64,000 bases of DNA from UBA7803 sp041395905 (GCA_041395905.1 JAWKZP010000003.1:186001-250000), one strand, 5' to 3'; shown: positions 27,047 through 35,447, counted from the stretch's first letter. A program made the numbers and translations. The notes: a model not told the origin generated them from the sequence alone.

Positions 27047-28252
27047 ATGCCGCCAGCCGCCGAGCCACCGCCGCTCAGCGGCCTGCGCGTCATCGAACTC
27101 GCCAGCATTCTCGCGGGTCCGAGCACGGGCCAGTTCCTCGCCGAGCTCGGTGCCGAGGTGGTCAAGGTGGAGAACCCCGCCACCGGCGGCGATCCGACCC
27201 GCGCCTGGCGTCTGGCGAACGAATCGGCCGCGGGCACCGTTTCCGCCTACTTCGCCTGTGCCAACTGGGGCAAGCGATCCATCGCCCTGGACGTGTCGCG
27301 GCCCGGCGGCCGTCGCGCGGTACAGGATCTGGCGCGCGGTGCGGACGTGCTGATCGCCAGCTACAAACCCGGCGACGACCGCAAGCTGGGGCTCGATCCG
27401 GACACGCTGCTGGCGCTGAACCCCCGGCTGATCTATGCCCAGATCTCGGCCTACGGCTCCACCGATCCCCGACCAGGCTTCGATGCCATCATCCAGGCCG
27501 AAAGCGGGTTCACCTATCTCAACGGCACGGCCGACTCGGGCCCGGTGAAGATGCCCGTGGCGCTGGTGGATCTGCTGGCGGCACATCAGATCAAAGAGGC
27601 GATCCTGCTGGCGCTGCTGCGTCGGACAGGCACCGGCCAGGGCGGTCATGTCGAGGTATCGCTGCTGGACGCCGCGGTGGCGGCCCTGGCCAACCAGGCG
27701 ACGAACTACCTGGTAGCCGGCGTGGTGCCGCAGCGCATGGGCTCTGAGCACCCCAACATCGTCCCCTACGGATCGATATTCGCCCTCGCCGACGGACGCG
27801 AGCTGGTGCTCGCGGTGGGCACGGAAAGACAGTGGCAGAACCTGTGTCGCGCTCTCGGGCGCCCGGAGCTGGCCGACGACGAGCGCTTCGCACGCAACGC
27901 GGCCCGGGTCCGGCACCGCGCCACCCTGAATGCCGTGCTCACCGAGGCATTCGCCGGGGCGGATACCGAGACGCTGGTGGCTGCTCTGGCCCAGGCTCGG
28001 GTGCCCTTCGGCTTCGTCAACGACATGGCCGCCGTGTTTCGCCAGGACGCTCTGGGAGACGTGCTGCTGGAACGTGACGGCTGGCGCGGCGTGCGTCACT
28101 ACGTGGCCCGGGGCACGCCTGGCCGCGAGGCCCTGGACCCGCCGCCCGAGTACAACGCTCATGGCGAGTGGGTGTTGCGCGAGTTGCTCGGCTACGACGC
28201 GCCGACGCTGCGGGAACTGATGGCCGAGCAGGCGTGGCCGGGACCGCAATGA
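27047..28252 (+). CDS. CaiB/BaiF family CoA transferase (class III)
   Basis: A 401-residue enzyme moving CoA between carboxylic acids. Family segments: LRVIELASILAGPSTGQFLA and LGAEVVKVENP at the N-terminus, SYKPGDDRKLGLD, the catalytic Asp in VALVDLLAAHQ near residue 175, and HPNIVPYGSIFALADG. The start ATG at 27047 is three bases behind the histidine phosphatase. Substrate unknown; a succinyl-CoA-dependent activation of a catabolic acid would fit the neighbourhood. Confidence 0.92.
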   Translation: MPPAAEPPPLSGLRVIELASILAGPSTGQFLAELGAEVVKVENPATGGDPTRAWRLANESAAGTVSAYFACANWGKRSIALDVSRPGGRRAVQDLARGADVLIASYKPGDDRKLGLDPDTLLALNPRLIYAQISAYGSTDPRPGFDAIIQAESGFTYLNGTADSGPVKMPVALVDLLAAHQIKEAILLALLRRTGTGQGGHVEVSLLDAAVAALANQATNYLVAGVVPQRMGSEHPNIVPYGSIFALADGRELVLAVGTERQWQNLCRALGRPELADDERFARNAARVRHRATLNAVLTEAFAGADTETLVAALAQARVPFGFVNDMAAVFRQDALGDVLLERDGWRGVRHYVARGTPGREALDPPPEYNAHGEWVLRELLGYDAPTLRELMAEQAWPGPQ

Positions 28253-28344
28253 CGCGCAATGGAAGTGCAGGCGGATCCGGTTCGAGCAGACTGCCCGGTG
28301 TCCGCGCCTCTTGAACGGGACCCGGCCGGGAGAACAGTGCGAGC

Positions 28345-28956
28345 ATGCTGAAAATCTATCATGTACCCGGTACGCGCTCGGTGCGGGTGATCTGGCTGTG
28401 CGAGGAGCTCGATCTCGACTACGAGGTGATCGCCGTCGACTTCAGCCAAGCGTTTCGGGCCAGCCCCGAATGGCGGGCCAGAAACCCGGTCGGTAAGGTA
28501 CCGGTGCTGGAGGATGGCGCGCTGACCATGTTCAAGTCCGGCGCCATGGTTCAGTACCTGCTCGACCGCTACGGCAACGGCGCCCTGCAGCCGCCCCGTG
28601 GCACCCAGGAGCACGCGCTGTTCCTGCAATGGTGCTGGTTCGCCGAAGCCACCTGGGCCCGCCCGCTGGGCGAGATCGTCAATCACCGTCGTGCGCTGCC
28701 TGAGGCCGCGCAGAGCGCTGCGGCCATCCGCGAGATGCAGGACCGCGCGAACCTGTGCGCGCAGGCGGTCGATCAGGCGCTGGCCGGCCGCTCCTACCTG
28801 CTGGGCGACAGCTTCACCGCCGCTGACGTCATGACCGGATACACCGTGATGCTGGCAAAACAGCTGGTACCCGAGCCGCTGCCCGATCGCCTCGATGCCT
28901 ACTGGCAGCGGCTGTCAGCACGCCCGGCATTCCAGATCGCAACCGCCCGCAGCTGA
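28345..28956 (+). CDS. Glutathione S-transferase family protein
   Basis: A 203-residue two-domain GST. The thioredoxin-like N-terminal domain contains YHVPGTRSVRVIWLCEELDL and the cis-Pro turn GKVPVLEDG; SGAMVQYLLDRYG provides the glutathione gamma-Glu contact. The all-helical C-terminal domain carries the N-capping-box-like segment YLLGDSFTAADVMTGY. Start ATG at 28345, 92 bases after the CoA transferase. It is of the bacterial detoxification/isomerase type; specific reaction unknown. Confidence 0.9.
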   Translation: MLKIYHVPGTRSVRVIWLCEELDLDYEVIAVDFSQAFRASPEWRARNPVGKVPVLEDGALTMFKSGAMVQYLLDRYGNGALQPPRGTQEHALFLQWCWFAEATWARPLGEIVNHRRALPEAAQSAAAIREMQDRANLCAQAVDQALAGRSYLLGDSFTAADVMTGYTVMLAKQLVPEPLPDRLDAYWQRLSARPAFQIATARS

Positions 28957-29009
28957 GGCGCCCCGACCCGCTGCATCACCGGCTCGCTGCCGCCGCCGGC
29001 GCGCGCTCC

Positions 29010-29026
29010 GTTCAGGCTAGGTTAAG
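29010..29026 (+). promoter_or_regulatory. Direct-repeat operator upstream of the glycine-zipper gene
   Basis: GTTCAG-N5-GTTAAG, two six-base half sites with 11-base periodicity, 55 bases before the ATG at 29082. The spacing is that used by OmpR/PhoP-type response regulators. A near-identical site stands before the second unit at 29749, which is the main support. Confidence 0.5.
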
Positions 29027-29081
29027 CTCCGCCTGACTAGCATGAACTCCCGACAGCCGCGAGAACCGCACGGGAGGGCAC

Positions 29082-29738
29082 ATGCGCACGGCCAACGGCA
29101 ACAGCACGACCCATGTTGCAACCGCCCTCCTCGGCGCGCTGCTGACCCTGACAGCTCTGGTCGCCGGGCGGGCTGAGGCGAGCCCGGACGCTCCTTCCGG
29201 CGGCAACTACTACAGCTACGCCGAAGTACTGGCCGTGACACCGACCCGCTCCCGCGCCGTGGTCAGCACGCCCGTGCGGTACTGTACCCCCGAGCCGGTG
29301 GGCAGGCGCTACATGCGCGTCAGCGAGCCGCAAGCCACCGTGGTCGAACGCCGCTCCGGTGCCGGTGCGACGCTGCTGGGCGGGCTCATCGGCGGTCTCA
29401 TCGGGCACCAGTTCGGCGACGGCAATGGCAGGCGCGTGATGACCATCGCGGGTGCCGCGCTGGGCGCATCGATCGCCCGCGACGCCACACGCAGGCAACA
29501 GAGCTACTCGACCCCGGTGTACACGAGCGAGAGCTCGTACGTACCCGAACCGGTCTATGCAATGACTTCGCCGGGCGACGGCAGTCGTTGCGAAACCCGA
29601 TACGAACGCACGACCGGCAGCGTCGCCGACGGCTACGACGTCACCTACCGCTACGCCGGCCAGATACTGCACAAGCATGTCGCACAGCACCCGGGCGATC
29701 GGCTGCCGATCCGGGTGAGCGTCGAGCCCGTGGATTGA
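29082..29738 (+). CDS. Glycine-zipper 2TM domain envelope protein
   Basis: 218 residues with a signal peptide (about 1-33, ending RAEA). The middle carries the glycine zipper GATLLGGLIGGLIGHQFGDG and a second small-residue helix (TIAGAALGASIA), the pair seen in SlyB/17-kDa-antigen-type proteins. The C-terminal domain, CETRYERTTGSVADGYDVTY to SVEPVD, recurs in the short protein at 35444-35812. First gene of the same-strand envelope cluster that ends there. Such proteins insert in or span the periplasm near the outer membrane; the exact role is unknown. Confidence 0.85.
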   Translation: MRTANGNSTTHVATALLGALLTLTALVAGRAEASPDAPSGGNYYSYAEVLAVTPTRSRAVVSTPVRYCTPEPVGRRYMRVSEPQATVVERRSGAGATLLGGLIGGLIGHQFGDGNGRRVMTIAGAALGASIARDATRRQQSYSTPVYTSESSYVPEPVYAMTSPGDGSRCETRYERTTGSVADGYDVTYRYAGQILHKHVAQHPGDRLPIRVSVEPVD

Positions 29739-29748
29739 AGGCACCGGT

Positions 29749-29765
29749 GTTCAGGTTGGGTTCAG
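29749..29765 (+). promoter_or_regulatory. Second direct-repeat operator, upstream of the 29811 gene
   Basis: GTTCAG-N5-GTTCAG, half sites in perfect repeat with 11-base periodicity, 45 bases before the ATG at 29811. It matches the site at 29010-29026 in 14 of 17 positions. The pair suggests that one OmpR-family response regulator controls both parts of the envelope cluster. Confidence 0.5.
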
Positions 29766-29810
29766 ACCGCGACCGGTAAGTTCCAGAAACAGCGACGGAG
29801 AGTGATCGAC

Positions 29811-30659
29811 ATGCAATCCCTACCCCACAACAAGCGACTAGCGAACGGGCTGCGCGCCGGATTGGCCCTGAGCCTGCTGCTGAGCGGCACGCTGACGCTC
29901 GCCGCCCCTGATCGCAGCGGTCCGGTGGTGCGTCTGTTTCCCACCACCGTGCTGGAAGACATCCGCGAGACGGGCCAGGTCGCCGAAGAGATGGAGAACA
30001 GCCTGCAGGAGGTCATACATCGCCTCGACCTGCAGCAGCAGCTCTACACCGAAAGTCTGTGTCAGGGCGCCGACGGCGATCAGGGCTGCGACCGCATCGC
30101 CCGACAGCTGGGCGCCACCTATCTCGAGATGCTCGACATCATGCGTCAACGCCTCCCGGAAATGGAGGTGGCGGTGAGCAACACCCGCTCGAGCCTCGAG
30201 AAACGGCTGCGCGAAGAGATCGGCCAGCGCACCACGCCGACGTCGTTGCAGCAGACCCTGCTCGGCGAGTCCGGTGCCGGCGCAGGTGCCACGCCGCAGG
30301 AGCGGCTGGCCCTGCGGGGGCGCTCGGGCGTACGCCTGTCCGACCGGTTCAAGCAGTACTACCAGCTGGTCGCAAGCAGCAGCAGCGCACCGGCCCAGTC
30401 GCTGGCGGTGGTCGCTGCGGACATCTATCTGGACATGGACGAAGCCGCGTCCCTGATCGCCGCCACCGAGCAGGAAATCGCCCGAGCCTCGCTGATGGAG
30501 CAGCTCAACCAGTCCTTCGGTCTGATCACGCCCGAGATGGCCGAGGTGGTGGGCGGCGTCAAGGAAATCCTGTTCGGGGAATCGTTCTCGGAGCCGCCCA
30601 TTGCGGCGCCGCCTTACCAGATCGGCGAGACACCCTTCGTCAGCCCCCTGGCCATGTGA
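29811..30659 (+). CDS. Hypothetical periplasmic helical protein (envelope cluster)
   Basis: 282 residues, family not recognised. A signal peptide spans about residues 1-32 (LALSLLLSGTLTLAAPD). The rest is strongly helical and charged, with coiled-coil-like runs such as ETGQVAEEMENSLQEVIHRL and EMEVAVSNTRSSLEKRLREE, and two Cys (CQGADGDQGC) that could form a disulfide. The ATG at 29811 is preferred over the GTG at 29802 because GGAG lies ten bases before the ATG and only one before the GTG. The next gene starts 32 bases downstream. Confidence 0.75.
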   Translation: MQSLPHNKRLANGLRAGLALSLLLSGTLTLAAPDRSGPVVRLFPTTVLEDIRETGQVAEEMENSLQEVIHRLDLQQQLYTESLCQGADGDQGCDRIARQLGATYLEMLDIMRQRLPEMEVAVSNTRSSLEKRLREEIGQRTTPTSLQQTLLGESGAGAGATPQERLALRGRSGVRLSDRFKQYYQLVASSSSAPAQSLAVVAADIYLDMDEAASLIAATEQEIARASLMEQLNQSFGLITPEMAEVVGGVKEILFGESFSEPPIAAPPYQIGETPFVSPLAM

Positions 30660-30691
30660 GCCCACCGCCAGAAACAAACCAGGAGACGACC

Positions 30692-31252
30692 ATGCTGCGT
30701 ACCCTTGCCATCCTCGTTGCCGTCGCGCTGCTGCCCGGCGCCTGTGCCTCCAGCCCCACCGCCGACCGTTGCGCCGTACGACTCGGCGGCACGCTGGAAG
30801 CGGCCATGCAGACCGCGGAGGACCGCCTCGCCGACGGCTGCGAGTATCAGTTCGACAGCTATTTTCAATCGCTGCTGGCCATCGCCGAAAGCAACCCGGA
30901 CCGGCGTACCCCCATGCTGTTCAGCGACTTCCTGATGCGCCAGAACGATCAGGGCGTGATCAGCCGCCGTCAGGCCGAGTCGCTGTACAACCGCTACTTC
31001 AACGTGAAGTTCGTGTCACTGCAGGGTGATTACAACACCTGCTCACAGACGTGTCCCGTGCGCGCTCGTGTGCTGAGTGACATGCAGGCAGAGCTGCACG
31101 ACAAGGAGATGGGACTGATGCGGGCGAGCGAGGATGCGCCCGGCTACTACCGTGCCGACAACCTCCTCAAAGAGACGGAGCTGGTGCTCGAAGCCGTGTG
31201 CCGCGCCTGTGACGCCTCAGCCAACGCCGCCGCGGGGCTCGGCAGCCGATGA
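30692..31252 (+). CDS. Hypothetical Cys-rich lipoprotein-like protein (envelope cluster)
   Basis: 186 residues. The N-terminus (MLRTLAILVAVALLPGACAS) looks like a lipoprotein signal with a Cys at 18, although Pro at -3 is not ideal. The mature part holds paired cysteines, CSQTC and CRAC, and several single ones, suggesting periplasmic disulfides or metal binding. The ATG follows AGGAGACGACC. Its TGA overlaps the ATG of the channel-like gene (ATGA at 31249), so the two are translationally coupled. No family recognised. Confidence 0.75.
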   Translation: MLRTLAILVAVALLPGACASSPTADRCAVRLGGTLEAAMQTAEDRLADGCEYQFDSYFQSLLAIAESNPDRRTPMLFSDFLMRQNDQGVISRRQAESLYNRYFNVKFVSLQGDYNTCSQTCPVRARVLSDMQAELHDKEMGLMRASEDAPGYYRADNLLKETELVLEAVCRACDASANAAAGLGSR

Positions 31253-31896
31253 GCCGCAGCCGCGCGCCGTTCTTCTTGGGCACGGCGGCGGGCGCCGCGC
31301 TCACGCTGATGGCGCTGGCACTCACGGGCCCCGACGCGTCTGCGACCCTGCAACCCGCCGCCTCGGAAGCGACGCGCCTGGGCGCCTGGCTGACGCTGAA
31401 TCTCGGCCATGCGGCCTGGCTGTTCGCCCTGATCACCGGCCTGTTCACCCTGCATCTGCGGCGCCTGGTGCGGTTGCTGAACGCCGGCGCGCCGGACCGT
31501 GGCATCGTCGCGCTCGATCAGCTCACCGACGTGTGGATACACCTGTTCGTGGGTGTCGGCGTCATCTGGACGGCCGTCGGCATGCGCGCGGCCCTGCAGG
31601 CTGCCCTGGCCGATCCCCAGCATGCGCTCGCCGACACGGCCGGCTCCGTGCTGCAGAAGCTGGTGGACGGCGGCATCCTGCTGGCCCTGACCACCACCAT
31701 CGTCGGCGGCGTCGGCGGCTACCTCATGCGGCTGGTCAAGACCGCGCTCGCCGGCGCGGAGCTGCACGATCACTACGATCGCGTCGAGCGCCAGCCGCTG
31801 GCCGATCTGCTCGATTGCGCTCAGCGCATCGAACGCGCGCTCAGCGCCGACGCCAGGCCCATCGCCGGAGCGGTCATCGATGGCCCGGCCCGTTGA
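31249..31896 (+). CDS. Divergent TolQ/ExbB/MotA-like proton channel subunit
   Basis: 215 residues with four hydrophobic segments (about 8-26, 47-68, 95-115, 137-160). The last two resemble TolQ/ExbB TM2 and TM3: VGVGVIWTAVGM, with Thr108 where TolQ has the channel Thr in its LLGLFGTVWG-type motif, and LVDGGILLALTTTIVGG, with Thr148-150 in place of the ALxATAxGL motif. The conserved cytosolic loop is much shorter than in TolQ. It is coupled by ATGA to the gene before it and overlaps the ExbD-like gene by 17 bases. ExbB-like function is inferred from motif, size and partner gene. Confidence 0.65.
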   Translation: MSRSRAPFFLGTAAGAALTLMALALTGPDASATLQPAASEATRLGAWLTLNLGHAAWLFALITGLFTLHLRRLVRLLNAGAPDRGIVALDQLTDVWIHLFVGVGVIWTAVGMRAALQAALADPQHALADTAGSVLQKLVDGGILLALTTTIVGGVGGYLMRLVKTALAGAELHDHYDRVERQPLADLLDCAQRIERALSADARPIAGAVIDGPAR

Positions 31897-32659
31897 CCGC
31901 CACGCCGCCGACGGCGAGAGCCTGCAGACCGACGTCATGCGCTTCATGGCCATCATCGCGTTCTGCCTCATCGCCATCCTGGCGCTGGTACGCAACGTCG
32001 CAGCTCCGGCCCCGCTCACGGACGCCTCCAGCGCACCGATCCCAGTGACGGCGCAAGCGGCCGCCGCGGCAGCCACAGGGCACCCGGCATCGCAGCCGCC
32101 TGCAGAGCCGGAGATTTCCAGACAACCAACGGCGCAGGCTGCACCGGCGCCGGATCGTTCACTCGAGCCGCTGCCGCAGCTGCCCGCACCGTCCCCGGCA
32201 ACGCCAACGACGGCGCGTCGCAGTGCGTCGTCGGCCCCTGCCGCAACGTCCGCCCCTGCCGCAAAGTCGGCCCCGCAGCCGGCCGAGCCTGCGGCGGAGG
32301 GCTCGCAACAGGGCCTGAGCCTGCGATTCGCCTCGGATTCCGATTTTCTGCGGCTGGTGAGCAAGGGCGACATCCAGGTGTTCGCGTTCCGCCCCAGCGA
32401 CGTGCTGATGCTGGACCGCGACCTGCGTTTCGGCAGCGCCCCGCCGCCCGGCCGCGTCTACGAGTTGGAGAGCGATACGATTCCCGCCCTGATCAACCAG
32501 GCTCTGCGCTCGGCCAGCACGGAGGCCGGCAGCTACACCTGGGGCATCAGCCTGCCGGCGCGACTCGAACGGCGCATCCGTCAGTACGTTCAGCAAGGCG
32601 CCACCGGCGAACTGATCATCAACCGCTTCGGCGAGGTGCTGCATGTGGCGCGCGCCTAG
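31880..32659 (+). CDS. ExbD/TolR/MotB-like single-pass partner with novel periplasmic domain
   Basis: 259 residues: a short cytosolic start, then QTDVMRFMAIIAFCLIAIL, in which Asp18 stands at the entrance of the only membrane helix, as in ExbD, TolR and MotB where this Asp carries protons. A Pro/Ala/Ser-rich linker of about 100 residues (43-145) leads to a folded C-terminal domain of about 115 residues (FASDSDFLRLVSKGDIQVF to the end) that I do not recognise; it is not an OmpA-type peptidoglycan-binding domain by eye. It overlaps its channel-like neighbour by 17 bases and the next gene by 17. Confidence 0.65.
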   Translation: MARPVDRHAADGESLQTDVMRFMAIIAFCLIAILALVRNVAAPAPLTDASSAPIPVTAQAAAAAATGHPASQPPAEPEISRQPTAQAAPAPDRSLEPLPQLPAPSPATPTTARRSASSAPAATSAPAAKSAPQPAEPAAEGSQQGLSLRFASDSDFLRLVSKGDIQVFAFRPSDVLMLDRDLRFGSAPPPGRVYELESDTIPALINQALRSASTEAGSYTWGISLPARLERRIRQYVQQGATGELIINRFGEVLHVARA

Positions 32660-34067
32660 CCTCGCGCTGCTCTGCGCGCTGTCGCTGACCGCGGCGGCGA
32701 ACGCCGACGTGCTGCTCGACGACGCGCTCGGCCGTTGGCTGGACGCCAGCCTGAGCCCGGAGCTGGCACAGACCCTGAGCCGGCATCCGCGCTTCAAAGG
32801 CGCCACCTTCCGCTTCGCGGCCATCGAGGACGGCGCACCTGCCGCCGGCTCCAACCTGCTCATCGATGCCGTCGCCGAGCGTCTCACCCGTAACCTGCGC
32901 GCCGTGGAAGGTATCCGCCTGGCACTGCCCGAGCCACCCGTGCCCTGTCGCGTGCCGCAGAGAATCGACTACCTGATCGGCATCGAAATCAAACCCACCA
33001 GGGGCAACTCTGCGAATGTCAGCATCGGCGCTGTCGATCTGGACGAGTCGGTGTGGGTCAGCGGCGTGAGCTATCAATGGCAGGGAAGGCTCAGCGGCAA
33101 CGAGCGCCGGGCCCTGAGCAGCCGCACGGCTCTGTCCGTTGCCGGAGCCGCCGACAGCCCGCTGCCCATTGCCGATGTGGAGCAGATCGCGGCAGCCATA
33201 GGCTCGCAGCTCGAGTGCTCGCTACCGCACGGCATCGATGGGCCGGTCTATCTGTCCACACCTGCGGACCCGGAACTGGCTCGGGTCAGCATGGCACTCC
33301 GCGGCAAGCTGCTGATCACCCCGCTTGCTGCCGTGACCGGCGAGCCCGACCTCGCGCGCTGGGCGCTCGACATCGAACGCCGCGCCGCCGGCGCCCTGCT
33401 CGGCGAGCTGCGCGTCAGCCTCAAGGAGCGCTCGGGCGCGGCGCAGCAGCAGGTCGCTTCCGTGTTCGTCACCGGCGCTTCGTTCCGTCCGGCCCCCTCC
33501 ACAGCCGCGGCGCCTGCCTCCGAGCCGCCGGCATCCTCGTTCTCGCTCGCACCTGCAAGCGCGGACCTGCTGTCCACACTGCGCCTGAGGCCGGCCGAAG
33601 CCAGCGGCATCTGCGACTACCACAAGGCGCGGGTCAATGCGTGCGCCGAGGTGGAATTCGATCTGCGCGAGAGCGCCTATCTGTTCGTGTTCTCGACCCA
33701 GAGCCGCGCCGTTCGAGGCATCGATTGCGCCAGCGGGCTGACACGAGTCGACCCGGGTACCAGACGGTTCCGACTGCGCGTGCCGCCGGCACAGCTGCCT
33801 GTGCCGAGCGACGCAGCACTGGCCGAGGTAACCGGCCGGCGCCGGCCCGACGCCGGCCGGTACGTGCTCGCCACGCGCGACCGCAGAGCCGCCCGTGCGC
33901 TGCAACGCAGCCTGCAGGCTGCACCAGCGGCCTGTGGCGACACGCACACGGTGCCGATCGAGCGCTGGCTGGACGGCCTGACGGCCACCCTGACGGAACA
34001 CACCGGACAGATCAGCTGGCGCGCGCTGCAGCTGGCGCACGAAACGGAAGGCATCACGCGGCTGTGA
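32643..34067 (+). CDS. Large periplasmic protein of unknown function (envelope cluster)
   Basis: 474 residues with a cleavable signal peptide (MWRAPSLALLCALSLTAAANA). The N-terminal region (GATFRFAAIEDG, then VAERLTRNLRAVEGIRLALP) resembles the fold of CsgG/FlgO/LpoB-type envelope proteins that bind partner machines. The C-terminal third (ACAEVEFDLRESAYLFVFST, then RRFRLRVPP) recalls DUF4384-type beta domains. Both comparisons are by eye and weak. Four or more Cys may form disulfides. It overlaps the ExbD-like gene by 17 bases. Confidence 0.7.
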   Translation: MWRAPSLALLCALSLTAAANADVLLDDALGRWLDASLSPELAQTLSRHPRFKGATFRFAAIEDGAPAAGSNLLIDAVAERLTRNLRAVEGIRLALPEPPVPCRVPQRIDYLIGIEIKPTRGNSANVSIGAVDLDESVWVSGVSYQWQGRLSGNERRALSSRTALSVAGAADSPLPIADVEQIAAAIGSQLECSLPHGIDGPVYLSTPADPELARVSMALRGKLLITPLAAVTGEPDLARWALDIERRAAGALLGELRVSLKERSGAAQQQVASVFVTGASFRPAPSTAAAPASEPPASSFSLAPASADLLSTLRLRPAEASGICDYHKARVNACAEVEFDLRESAYLFVFSTQSRAVRGIDCASGLTRVDPGTRRFRLRVPPAQLPVPSDAALAEVTGRRRPDAGRYVLATRDRRAARALQRSLQAAPAACGDTHTVPIERWLDGLTATLTEHTGQISWRALQLAHETEGITRL

Positions 34068-34095
34068 CAGCAACAGCCATCGACGGGTACAGGAC

Positions 34096-34725
34096 ATGAG
34101 ATTTCTGATGGGTTTTCTTCTCGGTACGCTGGCGGTCGTTCTGGCCACCACCGACACGCCTCTCGGCCCGGCGCCGCTGGATCTGGATGCCTGGTGGCCG
34201 CAATTGCAGATCCGGCCTGCCGAAACCGGCGCGCCTGCGCCTGTACCTGCGGCTGCGACTGCGCCTGAACCTGCACCTGCACCTGCACCTGCACCTGCAC
34301 CTGCACCTGCACCTGCACCTGCACCTGCGGAAATGAACACGCAAGCGCCGGGCGGCGTCGAGGATGCCGGGCCACTCGTTGCGGCGGCGGGCGCTGAAGA
34401 AGGTGCCGACGCGGACGTCGCAGCGGCCGTGGATGAAGACAGCGACCCGGGGATTCAAGCGGACACCGAAGCAGCCGCGACTACAGCATTGGTCGTCGCT
34501 CCGACGCCAGATCCGGCTACGAACGATGCCACCGTGTGGGGACCTTTTCGCAGCCAGCGCTCGGCACTCGGATTCGCCGAGCACCTGAGCCGCAGCCTCG
34601 ATCACGCATTCGAAGTCAGCCGGCGCGGCCCGGGCCGTTACGAGGTGTACTTCGACTACGCAACCGACGCCGAGCGCGATGCGTTGCTGCAGCAGATCGG
34701 CCAACTGACCGGGGCGCGTCCATGA
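34096..34725 (+). CDS. Membrane-anchored Pro/Ala-repeat protein with SPOR-like domain
   Basis: 209 residues. An N-terminal hydrophobic anchor (about 1-20) is followed by a Pro-Ala repeat (residues about 52-76), an acidic low-complexity stretch and a C-terminal domain of about 65 residues (VWGPFRSQRSALGFAEHL, GRYEVYFDYATDAERD) shaped like a SPOR domain, which binds glycan strands lacking stem peptides. The repeat is encoded by a perfect hexamer array at 34271-34324. Its stop overlaps the lytic transglycosylase start (ATGA). Confidence 0.7.
   Translation: MRFLMGFLLGTLAVVLATTDTPLGPAPLDLDAWWPQLQIRPAETGAPAPVPAAATAPEPAPAPAPAPAPAPAPAPAPAEMNTQAPGGVEDAGPLVAAAGAEEGADADVAAAVDEDSDPGIQADTEAAATTALVVAPTPDPATNDATVWGPFRSQRSALGFAEHLSRSLDHAFEVSRRGPGRYEVYFDYATDAERDALLQQIGQLTGARP
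34271..34324 (+). repeat. Hexanucleotide microsatellite (CTGCAC)9 inside the SPOR-like gene
   Basis: Nine perfect copies of CTGCAC, flanked by degenerate copies, encode the Pro-Ala repeat. As the unit is six bases, slippage would change the linker length by two residues without breaking the frame. Confidence 0.95.
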
Positions 34726-35447
34726 GCCGCGCAGGAACCTGTGCTCTCGCCGTGCTGCTGGTGGTCTACGCCGCCGCGCCGCGTGCCGGCGCCGCCGCCA
34801 CCTTTCCCTATCAGTCCTGCTTCGAGATTGCCGCGCAGCTGCACGACGTACCCCTCGAAGTGCTGCTCGCTGTGGCTACCACCGAAAGCGCCATGAACCC
34901 GGACGCCCGCTCCAACGCCAACGCCCACGGCATCATGCAGATTCAGTGGCCCGGAACCGCCCGCCACCTCGGCGTGCAGCGCGTCTCGGAGCTGTACAAT
35001 CCCTGCCTGAACATCGATCTCGGCGCGCGCTATCTGCGCGAGCTGCTGGACGCCAACGGCGGTGATCTGGAGCGGGCGCTGGCTGCGTACAACTACGGTC
35101 CGTCACGCATCCGCGCAGCTGCGGCACTGCCCGCCGGCGCGCAGCGCTACGTCCGTACGGTGAGCGCGCACCGCGAGCGGATCGACGGCGCAGCGCGGGC
35201 CACCACGCGTGCGCTCGAGCAGGCCGCGCTCGACCAGGACATGCGCTTCGACCACGGTCTGCGTGCCCGGCGCTACGCCGCCATGCTCAATCGCGAGATC
35301 AGCGGTGCCCGTTTTGCTGTCGAGCCCCAGAACGACGGCAGCTATCGGGTTGCCATGCTGCCTCCGGCGGACGGCCTGGGCCTCGGCGATGCCCGCAAGC
35401 TGCGGGCGCTGGGCTGGGCGGGCGCTGTCCCGGGCCGCGAGCGATGA
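34722..35447 (+). CDS. Lytic transglycosylase (SLT domain, family 1)
   Basis: 241 residues with a signal peptide (about 1-25). The SLT domain has its catalytic Glu55 in ATTESAMNPDA, the GIMQIQ motif at 70-75 and AYNYGP at 122-127, equivalent to ES, GLMQ and AYNAGP of Slt/MltC enzymes. A C-terminal tail of about 80 residues is unassigned. It cleaves the MurNAc-GlcNAc bond of peptidoglycan, so it could open the wall for a trans-envelope machine. ATGA overlaps link it to the SPOR-like gene before it and to the small gene after it. Confidence 0.9.
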   Translation: MSRAGTCALAVLLVVYAAAPRAGAAATFPYQSCFEIAAQLHDVPLEVLLAVATTESAMNPDARSNANAHGIMQIQWPGTARHLGVQRVSELYNPCLNIDLGARYLRELLDANGGDLERALAAYNYGPSRIRAAAALPAGAQRYVRTVSAHRERIDGAARATTRALEQAALDQDMRFDHGLRARRYAAMLNREISGARFAVEPQNDGSYRVAMLPPADGLGLGDARKLRALGWAGAVPGRER

